NCBI RefSeq assembly: GCF_003522965.1
Contig: NZ_CP031513.1
Coordinates: 1,550,001 to 1,614,000, forward strand
Source: Bombilactobacillus bombi
GTDB lineage: Bacteria; Bacillota; Bacilli; Lactobacillales; Lactobacillaceae
Direction: 5' to 3'
DNA length: 64,000 nucleotides
Below the pieces are notes generated by a model, which ran no database searches, was not told the origin of the DNA, and was given only the letters and a program-made list of their open reading frames with translations. The translations under genes and the position numbers were made by a program. Of this stretch, positions 34,557 to 42,192 are shown piece by piece. How positions within the stretch are numbered: the stretch's first letter is position 1; every line of letters begins with the position of its first letter.

Positions 34557-34578
34557 TTATACACACAAGTTTGTATAA
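34557..34578. promoter_or_regulatory. Palindrome over the DHA2 exporter promoter
   Basis: TTATACA at one end and TGTATAA at the other enclose CACAAGTT, giving a 22-bp imperfect palindrome. Its minus strand includes the likely -10 TATAAT of the exporter gene, 38 bp before the start codon. Confidence 0.5.
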
Positions 34579-34619
34579 AAAAAACTATTTTGTTAGGAAA
34601 AAATTTAAAAAACTAATTA

Positions 34620-36095
34620 TTAATTTAATACTTGCAGAAAGCGTTGAAAGGCCTCTTCTCCTACTGGATTATTTTTAAAGACGCCAGCATCTTCAAGAAC
34701 CCGTGCAAAAATTTGGCCAACAGAATCTTTAATAATTTGCTCAACGTTAGAATCATTAATTGTGTGGCTCTTTTGCAAACTTTGAGCCCAAGTTAAATGA
34801 TAATCGGCAATATGATTAGGTTCTTGTAATAAGTAATGTTTAACTTCCTGTAGTTCTTGTTGCAATCTACCTGGTAAAATTGCCCGACCCATAACTTCAA
34901 TGAGGCCGATATTTTCTTTTTTGATGTGTTGAACATCTTGATGAGGATGAAAAATGCCATCAGGATACTGCTGAGAGGTTTGATTGTCGCGCAAGACTAA
35001 ATCAATTATCCATTGTTGATTTTGGCGATAAACAATCGGGGTAATTGTATGATGCTGTTTGTCAGCAACAATTGCTCTAACGTTGACTGATTCGTCACTA
35101 TAATGTTGCCAAGCAGTCAAAATTTCTTGGCTAGCTTGAATCAAATCAGTCGGATTATTACCTGCTAATCTAATAACCGACATCGGCCAATTTACGATAC
35201 CAGCTGTAATTTGGGGGTGATTTTTTAACTGGAAGCTTGTTTTTAAAGGAGCTTTCATCATTGGAAAAAGATGACGACCGCCTTGATAATGATCGTGGCT
35301 TAATACTGAGCCACCAACAATAGGTAAATCAGCATTACTGCCAACAAAATAATGGGGAAAAAGGCGAACAATTTCAAACAAATTAGTAAAAGTTTCGCTG
35401 TCAATGTGCATGGGGCGCTGCTGATTTGAAAGAAAAATACAATGCTCATTAAAATAAGCATAAGGAGAATATTGAAAACCCCAAGTCTCGCCTCCCAAAG
35501 TCAGACGAATAATTCGATGATTAGTACGAGCTGGAAAATCTGCCCGTCCCAAATAACCTTCATTTTCCATGCTCAGTTTATCAGCAGGATAACCATTATT
35601 TTTTTGTAAACGTGCTGCTGCAATGGCTTTAGGATCTTTTTCTGGTTTGGCCAAGTTAATAGTGATTTCTAAATCACCATAAGCAGTTGAAGTTTGATAA
35701 CTGATATTTTTAGCATTATCTTTAGTTTTGATGTAGTTGTTTTGCTCACAAATCTGATAAAAATAATCAGTTGCTGCTTGAGGACTTAATTGATATTGAT
35801 TCCAAAAGTGTTGATTAATTTGACTTGGGGCGGGAGTATAAAGATCTGTTAGCTGGCAAGCCAAAATTTCGCGACTATTGGAATCAGCAGCAATTTGTTG
35901 GTTAGCAACTGCATTATCAACTAATAGTTGAACAATATCTAACATTTCAAGATTTTTCGTTGTTGGATAATCAATAACGAAATCGCCAACTAAAGCATAA
36001 ACTTTATTAATCAGATAATTACGATCAAGTGGGTAAAAGGTTTTTTGTTGCGTAATAATTTTATCGGCAAATAAAGTAACTAAATTTTCTGACAT
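34620..36095 (-). CDS. galT: UDP-glucose-hexose-1-phosphate uridylyltransferase (low-GC type)
   Basis: Second Leloir enzyme, exchanging UMP between UDP-glucose and galactose-1-phosphate. 491 residues, the longer Firmicute form rather than the ~350-residue E. coli type. The conserved GRADFPARTNHRIIRLTLGG and SVLSHDHYQGGRH are present, the latter with the HxHxQ-like catalytic histidines (H-D-H-Y-Q). The ATG at 36095 is preceded by an AGAAGAGA purine run and lies 13 bp after galK's stop, so it is co-transcribed with galK. galE and galM are not adjacent. Confidence 0.93.
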   Translation of the reverse strand: MSENLVTLFADKIITQQKTFYPLDRNYLINKVYALVGDFVIDYPTTKNLEMLDIVQLLVDNAVANQQIAADSNSREILACQLTDLYTPAPSQINQHFWNQYQLSPQAATDYFYQICEQNNYIKTKDNAKNISYQTSTAYGDLEITINLAKPEKDPKAIAAARLQKNNGYPADKLSMENEGYLGRADFPARTNHRIIRLTLGGETWGFQYSPYAYFNEHCIFLSNQQRPMHIDSETFTNLFEIVRLFPHYFVGSNADLPIVGGSVLSHDHYQGGRHLFPMMKAPLKTSFQLKNHPQITAGIVNWPMSVIRLAGNNPTDLIQASQEILTAWQHYSDESVNVRAIVADKQHHTITPIVYRQNQQWIIDLVLRDNQTSQQYPDGIFHPHQDVQHIKKENIGLIEVMGRAILPGRLQQELQEVKHYLLQEPNHIADYHLTWAQSLQKSHTINDSNVEQIIKDSVGQIFARVLEDAGVFKNNPVGEEAFQRFLQVLN

Positions 36096-36108
36096 TTTCT
36101 CTTCTTCT

Positions 36109-37281
36109 TTATTTAATTTTTTGGGGTCCACCAACTATTTCAGCAGGGTAAAAATCAGCAGCATAGCCAATACGAGTTTGATAATCCTGATTGACTGCTT
36201 GAATAAACTGGTCAAGATTATTTTTTTCAACTAAGGCTAAGGCACAACCGCCAAAACCTGCTCCTGTCATACGTGCGCCTAAAGCACCATGCTTCCAAGC
36301 ACTGTGAACTAAGGTATCTAATTCTTTTCCAGTAACTTCATAATCATATTCTAATGAAACATGAGAAGCGTTCATTAAACGGCCGAAAATAGCTAGTTGA
36401 TCATGTTTTAGTGCTTCGCCAGCTTTGATAGTACGCTGATTTTCAAACACTGCATGGCGAGCTCGTTTAATTAAAGTTTCATCAGCAATTGCGTAAGTAT
36501 AAGTGTCAAAACTATCTTTATCTAAAGCTCCTAGATCGGATATATCGGAAATTTTTTGAATACGTTTTAATGCTTCTTCACACTCTTGCCGGCGCTCATT
36601 ATATTTAGAATCAGCCAGGGTCCGCTTTTTATTAGTGTTCATAATAATGATTTGATAATCTTGTAAATTAACTGGAACCATTTCGAACTTTAAAGTGTTG
36701 GTATCTAACAAAATAGCTTGATTGGGTTGTCCCATACCTACAGCAAATTGATCCATAATTCCTGATTGGACATCAATAAATTTATTTTCTACTTCTTGAC
36801 CCATTTTCACTAAGTCAATTTGAGCAATCTGGTCTTGATATTGATCTGCTAAAATCTTACCAAAAAGCATTTCAATTGATGCTGAAGACGATAAACCGCC
36901 TCCAGCAGGAATATTTCCTTGAACTAAAATATCTAAACCATGAGTACAAGCATGCCCGTGTTCTTGCCAATATTTGAACATTCCTTTAGGGTAATTAGTC
37001 CAACTATGAGCCACATATTCTAATTTAGTAAAATTAAAAGTAGTAATACCGTCTTCAGCAAAATTAACTGAATATAGGCGGATTTTTTGATCGTCGCGTG
37101 CTTTAACAGCAGCATATGTACCTAGACTAATGGCACAGGGGAAAACTTGACCACCATTATAATCAGTATGTTCACCAATTAAATTGATTCGACCTGGTGC
37201 AAAATAGTAATCTGTAGGCTCACTATGAAAAATTTTAGTAAATTCTGTTTTTAAAGAAGTAGTGTTAATTTGATTATCCAT
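36109..37281 (-). CDS. galK: Galactokinase
   Basis: GHMP kinase phosphorylating galactose at C1. 390 residues. The galactokinase signature GRINLIGEHTDYNGG lies near residue 30, the ATP loop GGGLSSSASIEM near 125, and the C-terminal GARMTGAGFGGCALAL. ATG at 37281 follows AGGAGG. First gene of galKT; the region to rbsK (37282-37480) is a divergent promoter region with no operator I can name. Confidence 0.95.
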   Translation of the reverse strand: MDNQINTTSLKTEFTKIFHSEPTDYYFAPGRINLIGEHTDYNGGQVFPCAISLGTYAAVKARDDQKIRLYSVNFAEDGITTFNFTKLEYVAHSWTNYPKGMFKYWQEHGHACTHGLDILVQGNIPAGGGLSSSASIEMLFGKILADQYQDQIAQIDLVKMGQEVENKFIDVQSGIMDQFAVGMGQPNQAILLDTNTLKFEMVPVNLQDYQIIIMNTNKKRTLADSKYNERRQECEEALKRIQKISDISDLGALDKDSFDTYTYAIADETLIKRARHAVFENQRTIKAGEALKHDQLAIFGRLMNASHVSLEYDYEVTGKELDTLVHSAWKHGALGARMTGAGFGGCALALVEKNNLDQFIQAVNQDYQTRIGYAADFYPAEIVGGPQKIK

Positions 37282-37480
37282 TAGCTAAAAATCCTCCTAA
37301 TTATTTGTAATTACTGCAATTATTATAACGATTAAATGAATTAAAATCAGATAAAATTTGCAATTTTTAAAAGATTAAAAAGAATAATAATGTTATTGAT
37401 GTAATACTAACGAATAGAGGCTACTTCGTGATAAAGTAATTGTGTAAGAATTCTCATTCAAAACATTTTGGAGGAATATA

Positions 37481-38401
37481 ATGACTACTGTAACAGTAAT
37501 TGGAAGTATTAATTTAGACCGTAATATTCGGGTTGTCCGTGCACCTCAAGCAGGAGAAACCATTCATACAAAAGAAATCTTTTCTGCTGCAGGAGGTAAA
37601 GGTGCTAATCAGGCAGTAGCTTCTCAAAGATCAGGTGCACAAACAAATTTTATTGGCGCTATAGGTGACGATGAAGCTGGTAAATCAATGTTCGATTTAT
37701 TAAAACGAGAAAAAATGAATGTTAATGGAATAAAAATAATTTCTAATCAAACTACTGGTCAGGCATATATTATTGTAGATGATGCAGGTGAAAACCGCAT
37801 TATGATTCACTCAGGAGCTAATATGTTATTTGAGCCTGATTATGTGCAGACTCAAGCGAGTTTGATTGAAGCTAGCGACTTTGTGATTGCACAATTTGAA
37901 AGTCCAGTAGATAGTACGATTAAAGCATTTGAAATTGCACGTCAATCTGGTGTCAAAACTATTTTAAATCCTGCCCCAGCAATGGAACATGTTCCTAACG
38001 AATTATTAGCAGTAACTGATTTGATTATCCCTAACGAAACGGAAACAGAAACTTTAACAGGGATTAAAGTAACCGATTTGGATAGTATGCAAAAATCAGC
38101 TCAATATTTCCATAATTTAGGAATTAAAGCGGTAATTATTACTATTGGAAGCAAAGGAGCCTTTTATGATGTTGACCATCAAGGAAGTGGGATTGTCCCA
38201 GCATTTAAAGTGAAAGCAGTTGATACTACCGCCGCAGGCGACACCTTCATTGGAGCTTTGTGCAGTGTCTTACAAAAAGACTTTAATAATTTGCCCGCCG
38301 CCATTAAATATGGAAATCGGGCATCTTCACTTACAGTACAACGTTTTGGCGCACAACCAGCGATTCCATTTAAACAAGAAATTATAGATGCAGAAAATTA
38401 A
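37481..38401 (+). CDS. rbsK: Ribokinase
   Basis: PfkB-family kinase phosphorylating ribose at O5. 306 residues. N-terminal GSINLDRNIRVVRAPQAGET then FSAAGGKGANQAVASQRSGA (PfkB signature 1, GGKGANQA), and C-terminal VDTTAAGDTFIGAL (signature 2, with the DTxAAGD anion hole and catalytic Asp). ATG after TGGAGG. No ribose transporter or RbsD adjoins it; downstream is only gene debris, so it stands alone. Confidence 0.9.
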   Translation: MTTVTVIGSINLDRNIRVVRAPQAGETIHTKEIFSAAGGKGANQAVASQRSGAQTNFIGAIGDDEAGKSMFDLLKREKMNVNGIKIISNQTTGQAYIIVDDAGENRIMIHSGANMLFEPDYVQTQASLIEASDFVIAQFESPVDSTIKAFEIARQSGVKTILNPAPAMEHVPNELLAVTDLIIPNETETETLTGIKVTDLDSMQKSAQYFHNLGIKAVIITIGSKGAFYDVDHQGSGIVPAFKVKAVDTTAAGDTFIGALCSVLQKDFNNLPAAIKYGNRASSLTVQRFGAQPAIPFKQEIIDAEN

Positions 38402-38675
38402 TAATTGGTGATGGTTATACTGTTAACTATGCCCAAATAATTATAAAGAAAATTATTTCCCAGGAAATAGAGGTTTCGTGTACTTTATTGATGCCCCAAT
38501 AACTATTTATGTCAAATTACAACAACACTGAAATAAACGCCATAATTCTGCCGAGTTTAAGTGAGTAAAAAATTTTGTGAAAGCTGTATCAGCAGCTGAT
38601 TTTATTGTTTTAGATTCCGATATGAATCTCTGGCAGACTTATTTAAATGGTGAAGTTCGTTATCAAGTTAAATAA
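38402..38675 (+). pseudogene. Gene debris, including a nagA-like C-terminal fragment
   Basis: After rbsK, one frame reads ENYFPGNRGFVYFIDAPITI before a TGA near 38540; I do not recognise it. From 38565 to the stop at 38673-38675 another frame reads VKNFVKAVSAADFIVLDSDM, then NLWQTYLNGEVRYQVK. The 'ADFIVLDxDxN...TYLNGE' pattern is the usual C-terminus of N-acetylglucosamine-6-phosphate deacetylase and related amidohydrolases. No start, no active site: only the tail of a lost gene, followed by a good terminator. Confidence 0.5.
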
Positions 38676-38679
38676 AATG

Positions 38680-38725
38680 TTAAAATACTCTTATCATGCG
38701 TTAAAATATGATAAGAGTATTTTAA
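38680..38725 (+). terminator. Strong hairpin ending the rbsK/nagA-remnant transcript
   Basis: TTAAAATACTCTTATCAT (38680-38697) and its exact inverse at 38708-38725 form an 18-bp stem around a 10-nt loop. The 3' arm ends TTTTAATTT. Confidence 0.8.
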
Positions 38726-38737
38726 TTTAGATATTAA

Positions 38738-38791
38738 GGGGGGCAAGTACAGAGATCAAATCACGTTTGGTCTGTACTACACAAATAAATG
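38738..38791 (+). promoter_or_regulatory. Possible hairpin-bridged ribosome binding site of the GH31 gene
   Basis: The only Shine-Dalgarno-like run, AAGGGGGG ending at 38743, is 45 bases before the ATG at 38789. Between them AGTACAGA (38746-38753) pairs exactly with TCTGTACT (38771-38778), with CAAA/TTTG extending the stem. Folding leaves about 12 unpaired bases between GGGGGG and ATG. The pairing is seen; the translational role is inferred. Confidence 0.5.
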
Positions 38792-41335
38792 AAAAAATTA
38801 AATAATCAAAAAAATTTGCAGCACTCATTTACTATTAAATTGGCCAATGGTGTGCAGGAACGCATTACTTTTACAGCTGCAAATATTGTGCATATTGTTG
38901 GCTATCAAGGTAGCTATCCCAAATCACAACCAACAACTATGAAATCTCAACAAGTCAATACTGGTGGAGATCCAACTATTGCTACTGGTAAAATAAATAA
39001 AAAACGCGCATTGCCTTTTGTAGAAAAGACTACCTTAATACCCTTTACAATATCGGTTAAAAAGAACTATTACTTATTACAAACAGCGCAAATCATTTTA
39101 AAAATTGACACTTATAATGGGCAGATTAGTTGTTATGAACGTCACGCAGAAAAGCCATTGTTCACTCAAGTGTTGCCCGTTTTTAAAAATGGCCGAGTGT
39201 CCACTACACTCAAAAATATTAATCCAACAGCCCGCTATTTTGGTGGCGGGATGCAAAATGGTCATTATGATCATACAGGTAAGATAATTAAAATTGAAAA
39301 TACGAATGATTGGCTAGATCGGGGAGTAACCTCACCAGCACCGTTTATTTGGTCTAACAGTGGTTTTGGTATTGTCAACAATACGTATGGACAAGGCAAT
39401 TATGATTGTCAAAATCCGCAACAAATTAACTTTAATTTTCAAGATTATAAAGCTGATAATTACTATTTAATTGGTTTTAAACCTGAGAAAATTTTACAGG
39501 CTTATTTTAAATTAACAGGTAAACCCTTATTGTTACCGAAGTTTGCCTGGTATCCAGCACATTTAAATGCTTATAATCGCGATACTTGGATTCAAGTCAC
39601 TGCCGATTCTGCAGGAGCTCGTTTATTTGAAGATGGTAAATATTATAAAGAGTACCAACCAATTAATCCCAAGAGTTTTAATGTGCAACGTCCGGGTAAA
39701 ATAACTTTAAATAACCAACAGTTTGTACCCGCAGTTCAGGGTAATGGGGACGTGACTTTTGAAAAAGACAAATCTAATAACCTGCAGGCAGTAAGAGAAT
39801 CATTAAATGGTGAACAAAATAATTATCAATTTTCTGCTCGCCAAATTATTGATCGCTATCAACAAGCTGATATGCCATTAGGCTGGTTTTTGCCCAATGA
39901 TGGCTACGGTGCTGGCTATGGTCAAACTGCTGACTTAAAGCAAAATATTGCTAATTTAGCAGAATTTTCACAGTATGCCGCTAGTCATGGTATAAAAACT
40001 GGATTATGGACACAAGAAAATTTACTACCACAAAATCCGGCACATCCGCGCGCAGATGAAAGAGACTTTCCCCAAGAAGTTGCTCAAGCTCAAGTTGCAG
40101 CAATTAAAACTGACGTAGCATGGGTTGGTGACGGCTATCAAGCAGGAATTGGAGCGCTCCACGATGCTAGCTTTTATATGAGAAAATATGGCCATAATCA
40201 ACGTCCCTTTGCAGTAACTGTTGACGGTTGGGCGGGCACGCAAAAATATGCAGCAGTTTGGACTGGAGATCAAGCTGGTGGCACTTGGGAAAATATTGGT
40301 TATCAAATACCTACGTATCTGAGTAGTTCGTTATCTGGTTTAGCGAATGTTGGTGGTGATATTGATGGGATTTACGGTGGCGGCAAGCCGATTATTCAAA
40401 CTCGTGATTTGCAATGGAAGTCTTTTACCCCACTTCAATTAAATATGGATGGTTGGGGTTCAGAAAACAAAACTCCTTTTACTTTTGGTCAGCCTTATAC
40501 TGCTATTAATCGATTTTATTTAAAACTTAAAAGTCAATTACTACCTTATTTTTACTCAGCAGCTTATCAAAATACTTTTCATGGCCAGCCTTTGTTGGCT
40601 CCGGTGGTCTATGATAGGAATTTACAATTAACAAAAACGCCAGATTTAGATCACGAATTTTTAGTTGGAGAGCATATTTTAGTAGCTCCTATTTATCAAG
40701 ATGCGAAAATGGATGCGCAAGGTCAAGATTTTCGCGATGGCATCTATTTGCCAGGGAAAAATGATGTTTGGATTGATTATTTTACTGGAGAAGAATATCG
40801 AGGTCATCAAGTATTAAATAATTTTGTTGTGCCACTTTGGAAAACACCAGTTTTTATTAAGAAGGGTGCTATTATTCCAGAAAACAATCCCAATAATAAT
40901 CCCACAGAAATTGATACACAGACACAAATGATTAGTATCTATCCGGCTAATCGAGAAACAACAACGCTAATTTATGATGATGATGGTGTTAGTGAAGCTT
41001 ACTTACAAGGTAAAAGTGTCCAAACCTTGGTTAAATGCAAGCAAGATTTGCATAAAATTATAGTTGAAGTTGGTATGACAGAAGGAGACTATCAAGGATT
41101 TGAATCTCAAAAGCAAACAATTATTAAGGTAAAAACTGATCATTCACCACAACAAGTGTTAGTCAATGGGCAAAAGCTGGCGGTAACAGCGTATGAATTT
41201 CAAGTACAGCATCCATTGCCATTTCTTTCTCAAATAGAAGGATTAAAACATGTGACTAATGGTAGTTGGCTCACCATTAAAATTCCAATGCATGATGTGA
41301 CAAAACAAGAATTAAAAATTGAAATAGATGAGTAG
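38789..41335 (+). CDS. GH31 family alpha-glycosidase
   Basis: 848-residue cytosolic glycosidase (no signal peptide). After an N-terminal beta-sandwich (ARYFGGGMQNGHYDHTGK..., WSNSGFGIVNNTYGQGN), the catalytic barrel shows GLWTQENL, the nucleophile region IKTDVAWVGDGYQAG, the acid/base region AAVWTGDQAGGTW, and C-terminal beta domains (DFRDGIYLPGKNDVWIDYFTGEEY; LIYDDDG). A ~90-residue insertion (about residues 270-360, VTADSAGARLFEDGKYYKEY...) sits just after the first barrel segment, as in GH31 members acting on alpha-1,3/cyclic or branched glucans. Substrate not decidable: maltose/isomaltose-type oligosaccharides or nigerose-like sugars are options. Its leader is unusual. Confidence 0.88.
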   Translation: MKKLNNQKNLQHSFTIKLANGVQERITFTAANIVHIVGYQGSYPKSQPTTMKSQQVNTGGDPTIATGKINKKRALPFVEKTTLIPFTISVKKNYYLLQTAQIILKIDTYNGQISCYERHAEKPLFTQVLPVFKNGRVSTTLKNINPTARYFGGGMQNGHYDHTGKIIKIENTNDWLDRGVTSPAPFIWSNSGFGIVNNTYGQGNYDCQNPQQINFNFQDYKADNYYLIGFKPEKILQAYFKLTGKPLLLPKFAWYPAHLNAYNRDTWIQVTADSAGARLFEDGKYYKEYQPINPKSFNVQRPGKITLNNQQFVPAVQGNGDVTFEKDKSNNLQAVRESLNGEQNNYQFSARQIIDRYQQADMPLGWFLPNDGYGAGYGQTADLKQNIANLAEFSQYAASHGIKTGLWTQENLLPQNPAHPRADERDFPQEVAQAQVAAIKTDVAWVGDGYQAGIGALHDASFYMRKYGHNQRPFAVTVDGWAGTQKYAAVWTGDQAGGTWENIGYQIPTYLSSSLSGLANVGGDIDGIYGGGKPIIQTRDLQWKSFTPLQLNMDGWGSENKTPFTFGQPYTAINRFYLKLKSQLLPYFYSAAYQNTFHGQPLLAPVVYDRNLQLTKTPDLDHEFLVGEHILVAPIYQDAKMDAQGQDFRDGIYLPGKNDVWIDYFTGEEYRGHQVLNNFVVPLWKTPVFIKKGAIIPENNPNNNPTEIDTQTQMISIYPANRETTTLIYDDDGVSEAYLQGKSVQTLVKCKQDLHKIIVEVGMTEGDYQGFESQKQTIIKVKTDHSPQQVLVNGQKLAVTAYEFQVQHPLPFLSQIEGLKHVTNGSWLTIKIPMHDVTKQELKIEIDE

Positions 41336-41401
41336 TATGAATGATAAATTAATTAGTATGTTAAATAAATCACAAGTTTTACTTGTGGGGAGTTAGAAGA
41401 G

Positions 41402-41998
41402 CTTTAGCGAGAAAAACTTCCTTTCGGTATAATAGTTTCGGCTACCAACCAAAGCTATCCGAAAGGAAGTTTTTGCATTGTCTAAAGACGATAATAGCTT
41501 AGCACATACACGCTGGAATTGTAAATATCATATCGTATTTACACCTAAATACCGAAGGAAAGTAATTTATGGGAAATTGAGACAAGATATCGGTCACATT
41601 TTGCGACGCTTATGCGAACTTAAAGAAGTAGAAATCATTGAAGCTCATGCAATGCCAGACCATATTCATATGCTGGTTAAGATTCCTCCAAAAATCAGTG
41701 TTGCCAGTTTTATGGGATATCTAAAAGGCAGAAGTGCTGTCATTATCCATGAGCGGCATGCGAATCTGAAATATAAATATGGCAATCGCAGTTTTTGGGC
41801 TAGAGGATATTATGCCAGTACCGTCGGGTTAAATCAAAAAACGATTGAAAAATATATTCGAGAACAGGAAGCAGAAGACCGCTTACAAGATACGATTAGT
41901 AAAAGAGAATATCTAGATCCCTTTAAGAAACATTAAATCTAAAAACAATTAGAATAGTCGCGGTTGGTAGGCTTTTGTTGGGCCCCTTCAAGGGGCTA
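41402..41998 (+). mobile_element. IS200/IS605-type element encoding only TnpA
   Basis: The left end has a strong hairpin: AAAAACTTCCTTTCGG (41412-41427) pairs with CCGAAAGGAAGTTTTT (41459-41474), burying the tnpA ribosome site. The right end carries GCCCCT-TCA-AGGGGC (41982-41996). There are no terminal inverted repeats and no tnpB, as in IS200-group elements. Exact ends are estimated. Immediately to the right is an inverted IS3 terminus. Confidence 0.8.
41478..41936 (+). CDS. tnpA: IS200-like Y1 transposase
   Basis: 152-residue HUH single-strand transposase. NCKYHIVFTPKYRRKVIYG opens the fold, the metal-binding HUH motif is MPDHIHMLVKIPP, and the catalytic tyrosine is most likely in TIEKYIREQ near residue 127-130. 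The TTG at 41478 directly follows the 3' arm of the left-end hairpin, whose GGAAG is the ribosome site, so readthrough transcripts would be poorly translated. The frame is intact. Confidence 0.92.
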   Translation: MSKDDNSLAHTRWNCKYHIVFTPKYRRKVIYGKLRQDIGHILRRLCELKEVEIIEAHAMPDHIHMLVKIPPKISVASFMGYLKGRSAVIIHERHANLKYKYGNRSFWARGYYASTVGLNQKTIEKYIREQEAEDRLQDTISKREYLDPFKKH

Positions 41999-42025
41999 TT
42001 TGTCTAACAATTATGAGGCACTTCA
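41999..42025 (-). repeat. Solitary IS3-family terminus
   Basis: Read on the minus strand this 27-mer starts TGAAGTGCCTCATAATTG and differs at one position from the terminus at 5187-5213. No IS3 coding sequence is next to it; the IS200 element lies where the IS interior would have been. Confidence 0.7.
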
Positions 42026-42134
42026 CTACGTTGGTGGATAGTTACTTATATACTCCAGTAAGAATTAATTTTTAATATTATAAGTAGTTATATATTATGA
42101 TTCATATTAGGTGGCTAATGCAGTGGACAGATTA

Positions 42135-42166
42135 TTGATAGCGCTTACTAATATTAAATCTATAAT
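42135..42166 (+). promoter_or_regulatory. cre-like site and -10 of the Ula-type PTS operon
   Basis: TTGATAGCGCTTACT (42135-42149) matches cre consensus WTGNAANCGNWNNCW except one position. TATAAT follows at 42161-42166, about 27 bp before the regulator's start codon. CcpA repression of the operon is likely. Confidence 0.65.
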
Positions 42167-42192
42167 TAGAGCATGTAAGGGGGCGTAGAAAG

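Noticed and set aside
41478-41936. The IS200 tnpA as an RAYT-type domesticated transposase
   Set aside because: It retains element-specific end hairpins, including the ribosome-site-sequestering left stem, and lies within a compact IS, so it is an ordinary IS200.
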